Position numbers and translations under genes: made by a program
Shown here: in pieces, positions 37,057 to 46,356 of the stretch
How positions within the stretch are numbered: position 1 is the stretch's first letter
Layout of the letters: every line of letters starts with the position of its first letter
The notes under the pieces: model-generated
What the model was told of the DNA's origin: nothing
The model's database searches: none
Seen by the model: only the letters and a program-made list of their open reading frames with translations
Source: Anaerobiospirillum sp. NML120449
GTDB lineage: Bacteria; Pseudomonadota; Gammaproteobacteria; Enterobacterales; Succinivibrionaceae
Assembly (NCBI RefSeq): GCF_023051105.1
Contig: NZ_JALKIL010000014.1
Span: 1 to 64,000 of the forward strand
Length of the DNA: 64,000 nucleotides
Direction of reading: 5' to 3'

Positions 37057-38256
37057 ATGTCTATCCCTCAGAAGCATATTCAGAGCGCTCAGGAACAGGT
37101 TGTTGCAGAATACCGCAGAAACTTTCCCGACTTTGAGAAGCTGCAGCACATTGAGTTTGCAGCAGGCTATCTGTGCCTTGGTCAGTTAAGCTATGTCTTC
37201 AAGGTCAAACTGCTCAATGAGGAGCAGGATCACTTTGCTCTGGTAACAGGCTTTACCAGCTTTGACCCGCGTCAGGGCTGCAGAGTCTTTGCTGACATGG
37301 GTATTTTTGATGAAACTGCCGCCCGCAACTTCATCAAATACATGGGCCGCCGCATTAAGAACTCAGGCGCCCATACCGCTGATCTTTCCGGCATTGACCC
37401 TGATTACATTTTTGATAATCATGATCTTGACTATCAGGAGCTCGATCCTTTCCGTACCACCTTCTTTGCCCAGTGCATGTCCTCAGTAGATCACAGCCGA
37501 TCTCTGGTAGGCTTCATGCTGCTCAATAAGGCCGTGCTCGACCGTGACAGCGTGATAAAGGCAGTAAAGGAAATGTGGGGCCTTGATTTCAATGAACATG
37601 CTGATGCCGTCATTGAATCTGATGAGACTTCAGTATCGATAAGCTTTGCGCATGTAACAGCCAGGGTAACCCTCAGTGACGAGCCTATGGAGAAAGACCT
37701 TGCTTTGCAGGCTGCCCGACTTAATTACATGTGGCCAATGGGAGCATCGGTAATTTCCGAGCATCAGGCTGTGCTGTGCATTACCATGACCAGCTCCGAG
37801 CTTAAAAAGCATGAAATGGCAGCTGCTTTTGTCATGCTCATGGCCGCGCTGGCCTCACTGCCTGAGACTCTGGGCGTGTTTTACCGTGGCTTTATCTTCG
37901 AGCCTCAGTTCTATATCGAGCGCGCCGAGATTATTCACGACAACCACTTCCCTGTAGGCAACCTTATCTGGAAACATCTGGAGCAGGGTGAGGGCAACAG
38001 CATCAATGCATATACTGTTGGTCTTGAGGTACTGGACAAGCTTGAGCTTGAGATTCACAACTGCAATATGGAAGTGCACCAGCTGCTCGACATGATAGAC
38101 ATCCTGACCATGAACATTATCGAGTGCAATCTCAATATCCCTGACGGTGAGATCCTGCCTCTTACCGATCACAGTGACATCCGCTTTACCATCAGCATTG
38201 ACCGTTTTGGAGAGCATAATTCCTACAAGCTCGAAATCATCGACCGCAAGCACTAA
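37057..38256 (+). CDS. DUF4261 protein with a shared N-terminal domain, copy 3
   Basis: The 399-residue protein is the most compact of the three. The shared N-terminal domain lies at residues 25-110 (IEFAAGYLCLGQLSYVFKVK, LVTGFTSFDPRQG). DUF4261 lies at 145-385 (VGFMLLNKAVLDRDSVIKA, VLCITMTSSELKKHEMAAAF, GVFYRGFIFEPQFY, NLIWKHLEQGEG, AYTVGLEVLDKLELEI). AAAGGA ends 6 nt before the ATG; the 80-codon upstream extension is rejected. Its lower GC content compared with copies 1 and 2 suggests a different history. Confidence 0.75.
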   Translation: MSIPQKHIQSAQEQVVAEYRRNFPDFEKLQHIEFAAGYLCLGQLSYVFKVKLLNEEQDHFALVTGFTSFDPRQGCRVFADMGIFDETAARNFIKYMGRRIKNSGAHTADLSGIDPDYIFDNHDLDYQELDPFRTTFFAQCMSSVDHSRSLVGFMLLNKAVLDRDSVIKAVKEMWGLDFNEHADAVIESDETSVSISFAHVTARVTLSDEPMEKDLALQAARLNYMWPMGASVISEHQAVLCITMTSSELKKHEMAAAFVMLMAALASLPETLGVFYRGFIFEPQFYIERAEIIHDNHFPVGNLIWKHLEQGEGNSINAYTVGLEVLDKLELEIHNCNMEVHQLLDMIDILTMNIIECNLNIPDGEILPLTDHSDIRFTISIDRFGEHNSYKLEIIDRKH

Positions 38257-38691
38257 TCTCCGCCACGCTGCACTTGTCCCAGCCCGTGATGCATAAAATT
38301 ATCTGAAGTCACAGACAGGCAAACAAGGGCTGTCAAAGTGCATTACTCCTGTACCAGGTCCTGCACTGCCCAGGGGACCGCAGGGCCGCATCGCAGCGCG
38401 CGGGAAAGGTGGAAAACTGCTCTGAGGTACGGGGCAGTTGCTGTATTGCGCCTGTGCCTGACCGTAAAGTCGCTGACACAGTAAAGTTACTGAAACAGTA
38501 AAGTTACTGACACAGCCGGATATGACCGGATCATGTGCATCTGACAGGTGGTGCTGAGACGCTGTATAAAATCTTTACACATGCAGCTGCAGGTACTGCA
38601 CAAAACAGGCAGCAAAGAATTTTCAGGCCGTTCAGAGCAAAATGAGCGGCCTTTATTTTGCCTGCCATACTCTATGCTTTATAAAGCGTAA
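38257..38691. other. Spacer with a 17-bp repeat and a terminator
   Basis: Three copies of a 17-bp unit (GTAAAGTTACTGACACA or a variant) lie at 38464-38514. A terminator lies at 38625-38660. Confidence 0.6.
38625..38660 (+). terminator. Rho-independent terminator
   Basis: AGGCCGTTCA pairs with TGAGCGGCCT (one G-T pair) around an 8-nt loop, followed by TTATTTT. Confidence 0.7.
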
Positions 38692-38975
38692 CAGGTTCAG
38701 GACAATGTGTTGGTGCACAACTGTGAACAGGCATCGTTTATGGACATGATGTGCTTGCACCTTGAGATGAAAAGGACGATGCATTTGATAATGATGTAAT
38801 GGTCAGGTAAGAGCTCTGGCAAGCTCTCACGTGGCCGTGCGGTCTCCTGGCCCTTTGACAGGGTACAGCCGGCAGATGTGATACAGGTACAGAAATTTTA
38901 AACAGCGCCTTGACCGGAGCAGGAGTTAAGGATACTTTCCTTAATTACAGGCAGTATGAGCTCAACCTGGGGTGA
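38692..38975 (+). pseudogene. Frameshifted remnant of a polymorphic toxin C-terminus
   Basis: This stretch has no full-length frame but reads as consecutive protein-like pieces in shifted frames. The first piece starts directly after a stop with QVQDNVLVHNCEQASF; D-N-V-L-VHNC is the type of motif that joins the conserved carrier part of Rhs, hint or related toxins to the variable toxin domain. Later pieces are GKLSRGRAVSWPFDRVQP (38821-38874) and LTGAGVKDTFLNYRQYELNL, ending at TGA 38973-38975. The stop is 12 nt before the start of an intact small gene, a spacing typical of toxin/immunity pairs. It is read as an orphan toxin cassette that has lost its frame. Confidence 0.45.
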
Positions 38976-38987
38976 TAAGGAGGGTTA

Positions 38988-39275
38988 ATGGGCAAATATA
39001 CAAAGCGCGATTACCAGGAGTTTCTGGAGAAACGATTTTCAGGTACTGGCGAAACTGTTAAATATGTTGGCAGGCATAAGGGCGACTTCGTATTTGCCAT
39101 AGTGCCTCCCAAAGACGAATTTGGTAACTTTCCATGCGTAGGGCCACCATATTACTATATATGCTCACCTGATGAAGACCACTTGCGTACTTATTGCGGC
39201 TTTGACCTGGAGATAGACAGTAGAAAAAAGAGGACCAGCAAAGCCCGGTCTGAAGCTGAAACTCAAACCAGCTGA
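38988..39275 (+). CDS. Small protein downstream of the toxin remnant, candidate immunity protein
   Basis: The 95-residue soluble protein begins MGKYTKRDYQEFLEKRF and has no recognisable family. It has a basic N-terminus, a middle with FVFAIVPPKDEFG and PPYYYICSPDEDH, and a charged C-terminal tail. AAGGAGG lies 5-6 nt before the ATG and a strong terminator follows the stop by 4 nt, so it is certainly a well-formed gene. It directly follows the decayed toxin-like frame, so it may be the retained immunity gene of that toxin. A second possibility is an unrelated orphan. Confidence 0.65.
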   Translation: MGKYTKRDYQEFLEKRFSGTGETVKYVGRHKGDFVFAIVPPKDEFGNFPCVGPPYYYICSPDEDHLRTYCGFDLEIDSRKKRTSKARSEAETQTS

Positions 39276-39279
39276 TAAG

Positions 39280-39306
39280 AAGCACCCGCTAAGGGTGCTT
39301 TTTTTC
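39280..39306 (+). terminator. Rho-independent terminator
   Basis: AAGCACCC pairs with GGGTGCTT around a 5-nt loop, followed by a T-run. It ends the transcript of the small gene at 38988. Confidence 0.9.
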
Positions 39307-39802
39307 ATGTCTGAACAAAGGATGCCATTGCCTGCCTTACCTGCTCTGTGCACGCCGCATTGAACATTTTTGGCCATGGTCAATACAGTCTCAGGCGGTT
39401 AACTGCAGTGCATGCTACAATTTAGCCTCACCACACTTTGCTTTAGCAGCCATGGAGCTCAGCGTCAGTCTTGACATGATCAGATCCAGATTTCGACTGT
39501 ATGAAACTGTAAGTTAAGCTCAATGAACCTGTCAGTTACGCTCATACAGACTTTTGAGCTGACTGTTATTGAGCTGCGTCCCTTTGCCTGATGTTAAGGG
39601 AGACTTGCCGGGGCCGAATGCACAGCCTTTATGGCTGACAGGCTGACAGCTGGAAAACTCAAACAGCAGGTGGGGTGATTGCCGTCTGGCCGGACATGGG
39701 CTTTGGAGATTTACTCTTTAAAACCGCTGATGTCCTGCATGGCTGCAGATATGTTATTGAAGGGGCAGCGTACTGCCCGTACAGACAGGAAGGATTGCTG
39801 TA
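39307..39802. other. Intergenic spacer before the second TPR gene
   Basis: No gene or long repeat is seen. AGGAAGGA just before 39803 is the ribosome-binding site of the next gene. Confidence 0.5.
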
Positions 39803-41467
39803 ATGGCCAATGAGAACAACACCAACGTTGATGAGAATCAGGAATACGACGCTGAATTTGTCCGAAACATGGAAGTATTTGCTGCCAGGGATCCTCAGAG
39901 CCGCACTGCTGAAGAAGACTGTATGCTGGCCTCATGGTACTTCATGCAGTCTGAGGGCAAAGATCAGGAGCTGCTGCAAAGTGCCGTTGATTTGCTGATG
40001 CGTCATGCTATTACTCTTTACGAATCCCCTATCTGGAACTACCACGTGGGCATGTGCTACTACTATCTCAGACAGCCTGAGAGCGCCATGCGCTATCTGG
40101 AGAAGGCCTCAGCCGATCCGGAATACACAGAGCCATGCACCCAGTATCTCAACAGCTGCCGGGAGACTCTGCAGGTTCCTGTCTTTGCTCACAACTTTGC
40201 CGAGCGCTGTCAGGAATGCTATCGCAATCTGCTCGAAGAAGTGCCACGTCTGCTTACCGATATCCGCCAGCAGTTTGAAAGCCCGGAGGGCATCAGCTCC
40301 GAGCTTAACGACAGATTAAGAAAGCTGCTTAATTTTGCCTTTGCCCGTGTTTCTTTTTCCATTTCCTGTGAAAAGGAGCCAGGAGCCCAGGTATTAGACC
40401 CTGTCATTACCATCAAGCCGGTAGGCAGCATTGCCCGTGCTCTGCAGATTCGCTATTTCATCGAGCATGCCCCAGGTGAGCTTACTCAGCTTATCAGGCT
40501 GCGTCTTGGTCAGCAGCGCGATGATAGCCTGCGTATTCCTCTCAATGAGGGCAAGGACAGCGCAGGTCTTGAGGATGTCAGCTGCTACATTGCCCGCCGC
40601 AACAATGACTATAATGTCTACCTGTACTGCAGCAAGCTCAAGGATCAGCTCGAAGCCAATGTCTACAGTGCCTACAGCCTCTATCTGAGCCTTGCCTATG
40701 CAGCTCTTGGAGAGCTTGCATCCCTTACTCAGCATGTAACCTTTGACGTCATTTATGATGACAAGGCCCCTGAGGATGCTCAGGGTGAAGCTGTGGCTCT
40801 GACCGATCTGTATCAGTGGCTGGTCAATGCCGGTGTCAGACTCGACCAGAGCGAAGACGATCTCTTCACTTCCTCATACCGCGACTATGACTTCAGTGTT
40901 GCCCCTCCAGCTGGAGCAGCCGGTGGCTGTTCAGCCAGTGCCACTGCTGATCGCAACGTGGCTCCGGCAACAGCAGCAGCTGCTCATGAGGACAGCCCTG
41001 AAGGCGCTGCAGCCGCCTCTTCCGGCTCAGGTGATGCTGTCCCTGCCGTAAATGTCCTTGCTGATCGTACCGATATCAAGACCGGCAGCAGCCGCACCTT
41101 CCAGCTTATCAATGAATTCAGTGGCAACAGCTACAGGATGACTGATGAGCTCCATCAGAATGGCTCAGTGGCCGGTTATCTGGCAGTTGAAGCTGCTTCG
41201 GTATTCGGTATTAATGCCAAAGTAAGCTTTGATGACCTCATTGGTCAGATTCATGATGCCATTAATGGCTCTCAGGATGCACAGCTGGGCGTGGTAACCG
41301 GTCAGGCCGTAGGATCACACTTCTACTACATCGACTTCATCTCCTGGGATCTGCTTTCCATTCTGTCCAACGCTCTTGCCGTATTCAGCAAGTACGGAAT
41401 CAAGCCATCCTTCGGCACATTCCGCCGCTCCGTTCCTAGTGTGTTTTTAAGCGACAGGCAGGAATAA
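39803..41467 (+). CDS. TPR-containing protein, paralogue of the 964-residue protein
   Basis: The 554-residue protein has TPR-like helices at residues 40-130 (WYFMQSEGKDQELLQSAV, YHVGMCYYYLRQPESAMRYL). A globular domain at 135-355 (FAFARVSFSISCEKEP, YNVYLYCSKLKDQLEANVYS) and an Ala/Gly-rich linker at 370-420 follow. The C-terminal domain (420-554) contains VVTGQAVGSHFYYIDFISWDL, matching the C-terminus of the protein at 21028. AGGAAGGA is well placed before ATG 39803. A shared role with the SUFU/DUF4261 genes is inferred from location and from the duplicated presence of the family in the island. Confidence 0.7.
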   Translation: MANENNTNVDENQEYDAEFVRNMEVFAARDPQSRTAEEDCMLASWYFMQSEGKDQELLQSAVDLLMRHAITLYESPIWNYHVGMCYYYLRQPESAMRYLEKASADPEYTEPCTQYLNSCRETLQVPVFAHNFAERCQECYRNLLEEVPRLLTDIRQQFESPEGISSELNDRLRKLLNFAFARVSFSISCEKEPGAQVLDPVITIKPVGSIARALQIRYFIEHAPGELTQLIRLRLGQQRDDSLRIPLNEGKDSAGLEDVSCYIARRNNDYNVYLYCSKLKDQLEANVYSAYSLYLSLAYAALGELASLTQHVTFDVIYDDKAPEDAQGEAVALTDLYQWLVNAGVRLDQSEDDLFTSSYRDYDFSVAPPAGAAGGCSASATADRNVAPATAAAAHEDSPEGAAAASSGSGDAVPAVNVLADRTDIKTGSSRTFQLINEFSGNSYRMTDELHQNGSVAGYLAVEAASVFGINAKVSFDDLIGQIHDAINGSQDAQLGVVTGQAVGSHFYYIDFISWDLLSILSNALAVFSKYGIKPSFGTFRRSVPSVFLSDRQE

Positions 41468-42026
41468 ACAGGCACTTCATCTTATCCCTGGCTGCACAGG
41501 CCCCACCTGATGCAATAGCCAAAGGACCTGTGCTGCACATGCACCAACCGATGTAATGGCAAGTAGACCTGTGCTGCCTGGCACCACCCGGTGTAATGGC
41601 AAAAGGACCTGTGCTGCCCATGCATCACCCCGTGTAATGGCATGTCGACCTGTGCTGCCCATGTTCTGCCATCTAATCATCTGACGGCTGGCCTTGCCTG
41701 GCAGGCAGTGCAGTAACGACATGTGCTCTGTGGCAATAGGACAGCCGGGCAGCCACTGGCTGGCAGATGCCATAAGGTCATGTCCCTCTGCTGCAGCTGA
41801 AGCATCGGCGGTGTGTGGTCGGGCATTTGCTTTGACGGCACCGGCGCTTGCTGCTGCGGCTGATATCAAAGCTGCAGCGAGCGACATTGCCATAGTAAGA
41901 CGCAATGACCATGGCCAGGCCAGTGCTATAGCCAGGGAGATGGCTGCTGAATTAGCTGCCGTAGCTAAATGTCTGAAAGGCCTGCAACAAAAAGGCTCCT
42001 GAGGATATCCTTCAGGAGCCTTTTGT
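41468..42026. repeat. Spacer with a 41-bp minisatellite
   Basis: Units starting GACCTGTGCTGC lie at 41525, 41566, 41606 and 41647, with a more diverged unit before them. Frames on both strands at 41694-42046 are Ala-rich and unconvincing. Confidence 0.6.
41990..42025. terminator. Bidirectional terminator between convergent genes
   Basis: AAAAGGCTCCTGA pairs with TCAGGAGCCTTTT, with A- and T-runs on both sides, so it can work for the plus-strand TPR transcript and the minus-strand gene ending at 42027. Confidence 0.85.
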
Positions 42027-42965
42027 TTACCAGTTGAAAGTGGCACGCGGTTTTTTGCTGAGTACAGAGTATTTAAAGCCCTTGCCTGTATAGCGCAGAA
42101 CCCTGATCTGACGTGATTTGCGACGGCGGATATTGTTCAGATATGAATGTGCCAGTTGCATAAGCTCTTTGCGGCGTGCCCAGCGGTAGCGGGCCATGAC
42201 TGCGCGCAGCTGCGGTATGGTGAGAGCAATACGGTAATTACGCATTACAAAGTCTTTTAGCTGACTGTAATTGATCCTGAGATCGGTAGCATCTTCCAGG
42301 GTCTGACTGAGGCTGGTATATCTGAGCGCTGCAAAGAGCAGCTCAGTATGGTCACTGCTTAGCTCTTCCCATGAGGTACCCTTTAGTACAGGAGTCATAT
42401 GGCCGTAACGCAGCGGACGGACATACCAGTCACGGGTATTGTGCCTGAATGTGTTGAGCGTCATATAGGTGCTGTAGCTGCGATGGAACTGTCCTGTCAG
42501 GCACAGAGCATTATGTCTCCTTACTCTGATATGGCGGGCAATACGCATTTCCCTGAGCATATCGGCCATCATGGTGCGCTCGAAAACTGCACTTACCTCT
42601 CTTTGCAGCAGATTCTTGCGGCCACGCCACTGCTTTTTAAAAGGAATCAGGGCTTTGAGGCGATCTTCATCAGTGATAAGTTTCCATGCATAGTCTGGGA
42701 GGCTCACTGAGGGAAGTCGTGCAATACCGCATGGTCGTGTGCTGCCATCAGGGTAGCTGCGTTTGCTGAAAGTGTAGAGTATACGGCGACGCCAGATCCG
42801 TTTTTTGACCCTGTCGATTCTGTCCTCATCAGTGGTGCGGTACCATCCAGCCTCATCGTGACAGTCAAAACGGGCTGTCATCAGATCAAGATTATCAGGC
42901 TGCTCAGGCCATACAGGCAATGGCCCGGGTATGTTCACATCGTGATAAAGATAGTACATGCTCAT
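42027..42965 (-). CDS. Basic protein of unknown function
   Basis: The 312-residue protein is rich in Arg, Tyr and Trp (for example VKKRIWRRRILYTFSKR and RRRKSRQIRVLRYTG) and has no signal peptide or membrane segment. No family is recognised. The composition suggests nucleic-acid binding. The ATG at 42965 has only a weak AGGT upstream; an ATG two codons later is equally possible. It is convergent with the TPR gene, sharing the terminator at 41990, and codirectional with the SUFU gene upstream at 43434. Confidence 0.65.
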   Translation of the reverse strand: MSMYYLYHDVNIPGPLPVWPEQPDNLDLMTARFDCHDEAGWYRTTDEDRIDRVKKRIWRRRILYTFSKRSYPDGSTRPCGIARLPSVSLPDYAWKLITDEDRLKALIPFKKQWRGRKNLLQREVSAVFERTMMADMLREMRIARHIRVRRHNALCLTGQFHRSYSTYMTLNTFRHNTRDWYVRPLRYGHMTPVLKGTSWEELSSDHTELLFAALRYTSLSQTLEDATDLRINYSQLKDFVMRNYRIALTIPQLRAVMARYRWARRKELMQLAHSYLNNIRRRKSRQIRVLRYTGKGFKYSVLSKKPRATFNW

Positions 42966-43433
42966 GGCTTACCTGCCAGTACCTGCAAAAGCAGCTCAAA
43001 AGAGAAGTGAAATAAAGGGAAACACCGCAACCCCACTTATGGCTCGCGTGCGCTACTGAAAGCTTACATATGCCATGAACAGCCCCTGAACTGGCCCTGA
43101 ACATGTCCCTTATGAAGCCAGTATCCGGCCACAGGACCATGCTTCAGGACCAGGCTGCACAGAACCTGCGCTTTTGCATTCTGAACATATGCTGAGAACA
43201 TACGGGGTAGCATGTCTTGTTGCAGCCTGTGACCTTGGGAGCTCCAAAGCACCCCCACTGCTCACTGGAGTCCTCCTGCGACATTGGGGCCAATGGCTTC
43301 ACTAAGTCTTATTTCAGGGCTGAGCCCCATGGCGCCGTTAAGTTTCAGTCAGGCTTGAATAACATGGCTGAAATAAGTCTCAGTACGAATAGAGTCACCT
43401 GGCTTAATTGAGACTGACTGCAGCATTGAGGTG
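42966..43433. other. Intergenic spacer between two minus-strand genes
   Basis: No gene, terminator or long repeat is seen. Confidence 0.45.
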
Positions 43434-45098
43434 TCAGAGCGGGCCCTGAGAGCGCTTAGGGCGGCGCAGATGAGTCAGCGGGCGTGAGGCATCAGCAATA
43501 TAACTCGACGGCGGCATCAGTCTTATAAGGGTGCGGGCGCTGTAGCTTTCAGCATAGGCAATTTCCTCAGCATACAGAGGAATAACCTGATAGAAGTTGA
43601 CCACCTCGTCCTCCCCTGATGAACCATCGCTTGCTGCAGGCAGGGAAAGGTGCAGGGCAGCTCCCTCATCAAGGGCCGGCTTATGGCCATTATTAATCTC
43701 AGGAGCATGATTTAAGATGATGGCTCCGGCAAAGGTAGTGCCCGGGGCATAGTTTTCATCTTCAGGGAAGGTAATCAGATGTCCCTGGGCCAGCCAGGAG
43801 TCATACATTACTGGCAGGCGGGACAGAACATTTAGCAGGCTGATAGGCCAGGTGCTTTCTTCGCTGTCCTTTTCCAGATCCCATGAACCAGGAAGAGCCA
43901 TGTACAGCTCACAGCGGTTGAGTCTGAGATCAGCAAATTCCTCAGGAACAGGCATCTTATGAGCGCCCATGCCCTTGGTAACAAGGTACTGCACCCCACC
44001 AGAGTGACTGTCACCAGCCTCAGTGTCTTTGCTGACCTGTGCCTGCCCTTGTGACCTGGTTGCAGAACCATCTGCTGCTGAAGTTTCGTCCTTGCCCTCT
44101 GGCTCACTGGAGCTGCTGCCAGCAGCTGCGTATTTGCCCTCAGGGGCGTCGCAGCCGCTCTCTGAAGCAGCGTCCTTGTCCTCAGGGGCGGCGCAGCCGC
44201 TGCCCGATGAAGGTGCCTTGCTGTCCTTGATGATCACAATGTCACAGCGGATGTGCTCGGTGCCGGCATCTTCAACCTGCAGATAGATTGGGCCAAAAAC
44301 CTTTTCAATATGCTCACGCACAGCCTTGAGCTGTTCACGGGTATAAAGCTCCAGCTGCGGAAGCTTCTTCTTGATGACTGCAGCTGTGTCCTGATTCTCA
44401 ACGAAGTCATCTCCAGATACGACTTCAGCCTCACCATCCTGATGCTCATGATTTTGCTCACTGCGCTTTGCAATGTTGGCCTCACAACCGGTACAGGCAT
44501 CAGCAGAGCCCTTTGACTGCCCTGCACACTGTGCACCGCCAGCATCGTTTGTACTCTGAACGGCTGCGCTGTCAGTGCCTTCGGTAGTATTGTTGCCATG
44601 ATCCGGCTTGCCAGGGTCAGGCTTGCCGCTGAGCAGAGCCTGCAGACGGGCCTGGACATTTCCAGTCAGACTCTCACCGCCACCATCTCCAAGAGCTGCA
44701 TTAACCACAGCCTCAGCAAAGGCATCCTTGAGCATGCCCTCCATGGCCTTTCCCAGCAGAGCAGCATTTTGCTCCATCTTCTGCAAATCTTCACCCTCGG
44801 TACCAGCAGCAGAGCCAATCGATACAGCTGACGGAGAATCTCCGCTAACATTGGCGCTGGCGTCGGCAGCGGTACCTGAAGGGATGTTGGCGCCGTGGCC
44901 GGTGCCTGAACGGGCACTGCCTGTATCACTGCAGGCTGCAGATACAGTTGTGCACGTATCACTGCTCACAGGTCGCGCACCTGGGGCTGTGGAGATACGG
45001 GAAACTATGGAACCACTGCTTTTGTGGCCTTCAGGGGATGACTTGTTCTGAGCGTCCTCAAAGTCCTGAGAAGTCAGATTAGGCTCATGTATGGACAT
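43434..45098 (-). CDS. SUFU-domain protein with a long disordered N-terminus
   Basis: The 554-residue protein has a low-complexity, Ser/Thr/Gly/Asp-rich first half (1-255). A SUFU domain follows at about 256-550: REHIEKVFGPIYL, IRCDIVIIKDS, YLVTKGMGAHKMP, RCELYMALPGSWDL, TWPISLLNVLSRLP, YDSWLAQGHLI, NFYQVIPLYAEEIAYA. The domain is split by an insertion of about 75 residues made of repeated SESGCDAPEGK-like units between the second and third strands. It lacks DUF7832 and DUF4253 modules. It is the only SUFU gene on the minus strand. The start ATG has GGAAAA upstream. Confidence 0.78.
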   Translation of the reverse strand: MSIHEPNLTSQDFEDAQNKSSPEGHKSSGSIVSRISTAPGARPVSSDTCTTVSAACSDTGSARSGTGHGANIPSGTAADASANVSGDSPSAVSIGSAAGTEGEDLQKMEQNAALLGKAMEGMLKDAFAEAVVNAALGDGGGESLTGNVQARLQALLSGKPDPGKPDHGNNTTEGTDSAAVQSTNDAGGAQCAGQSKGSADACTGCEANIAKRSEQNHEHQDGEAEVVSGDDFVENQDTAAVIKKKLPQLELYTREQLKAVREHIEKVFGPIYLQVEDAGTEHIRCDIVIIKDSKAPSSGSGCAAPEDKDAASESGCDAPEGKYAAAGSSSSEPEGKDETSAADGSATRSQGQAQVSKDTEAGDSHSGGVQYLVTKGMGAHKMPVPEEFADLRLNRCELYMALPGSWDLEKDSEESTWPISLLNVLSRLPVMYDSWLAQGHLITFPEDENYAPGTTFAGAIILNHAPEINNGHKPALDEGAALHLSLPAASDGSSGEDEVVNFYQVIPLYAEEIAYAESYSARTLIRLMPPSSYIADASRPLTHLRRPKRSQGPL

Positions 45099-45990
45099 AA
45101 CTTTTCCGTGTGATCAAAAAAGACGACTCATAGTACACCATTGTTTGGCGATCATCACCCTGCAAATGGCCTTTTTGCGTGACAAACAGTCAAAATATAC
45201 CTGCTCAGGCTGATTGCTGGGCCGCCGTCCTGACAATTTAACTACAGACACTCCAGGAATAAGGCGGAAGCACCTTCATATGCATCAGTATCAGTTCAGC
45301 ATGTAACACGGGGTTACAGGAAATGCCTCTCAACTTCGTAAGAGCAGATATTGTAGCGCGCAACTGCATCTATCGATATTGATTGATACGTACAGGCAAA
45401 TTAAACATGCTGCGAACATTGTTCGTAAATGTAAATTTATAAATGTCAGTGAAACTGGTAATGATGAATAATAAATGAGAAGAGAAATGTGAAGCCGGGG
45501 GATGAATGTGCAGGAGATGCATATTCGTGGCGGTGCCCGAAAGAGAGGAAGCTGTGGCGTAAGCCGGAACGGGACGGGATGCCTGAGGAATATGAAGACA
45601 AAATGGGGAAATCCGGCATTGGACCAGTGCCGGTGTACATGTAATGAATGCTTATAACAATAAACTACAATGTATGAATGTTTGATCGAGCCACCCTTAA
45701 GGTGCATAGGAAAGGTGGCACCGCCGTTGCCAAAGTTCACTTACAATGCAGTGTGGCAGCGGATACATCTACAATCTTTTCTTTGACCTCTGAGCATGAC
45801 CTTACGGCCTGCCATAGGTGGAGCTGAGTCTATATGACTCAACTCCTCTGATTGTTTGATTATGGCAGTCAAACTGCCTTTAGATAAGAAGACAAAGCAT
45901 ACATTTGCATGTAAGATTTGTGCTGCGGTTACTTTCAGTTCTCAGGCTTCCAGATATGGAAGCGCATGGTGGTCTGAAAGACCGTTAACC
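45099..45990. other. Intergenic region, transition to AT-rich DNA
   Basis: No gene is supported. Frames on the minus strand at 45330-45740 do not look like protein. Base composition becomes more AT-rich from here to the right. Confidence 0.5.
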
Positions 45991-46302
45991 TCAGTCGCGA
46001 GACTGAGACTCAAACTCGTCCATTATGGAAGTAAACTCGTTGAGGCTGTCCTGGCAGAGTTTAACTCCGGTACGGTCGTATGAGTAGTAAACCCACTTGC
46101 CCTGCTTACGGCCTTTCACGATACGAGCCTCGCACAGAATCTTCATGTGGTGGGAAAGAGTTGGCTGACTGATGTTGAGCTCCTTGAGCAGGTTACTGCC
46201 GCAAATGTCACCCTTCTTAAGAGCATGAAGAATATGCAGACGGTTTGGATCGCTAAAAGCCTTGAAAACCTTTGCCTCGTGGGAAAAATCAATATCGCTC
46301 AC
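45991..46302 (-). CDS. ArsR-family transcriptional regulator
   Basis: The 103-residue protein is a winged-HTH repressor of the ArsR/SmtB family: FKAFSDPNRLHILHALKKGD, then the recognition helix ISQPTLSHHMKIL, then the wing GRKQGKWVYYS. The usual metal-binding ELCVCDL in helix 3 is replaced by DICGSNLLKEL with a single Cys, so the metalloid signal is not evident. GTG 46302 has GGAGG 11 nt upstream and is preferred; the frame runs 25 codons further, but that part overlaps the -10 element. No metal-resistance operon lies next to it in the window. Confidence 0.85.
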   Translation of the reverse strand: MSDIDFSHEAKVFKAFSDPNRLHILHALKKGDICGSNLLKELNISQPTLSHHMKILCEARIVKGRKQGKWVYYSYDRTGVKLCQDSLNEFTSIMDEFESQSRD

Positions 46303-46356
46303 TTCTGTTTGAACCTCCGTTATGAGATATAGTGAAACCAACAAATATGTTGAGCT

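Noticed and set aside
41694-42046. Ala-rich frames on both strands before the bidirectional terminator
   Set aside because: They lack ribosome-binding sites and recognisable sequence, and mirror each other as expected for GC-rich non-coding DNA.
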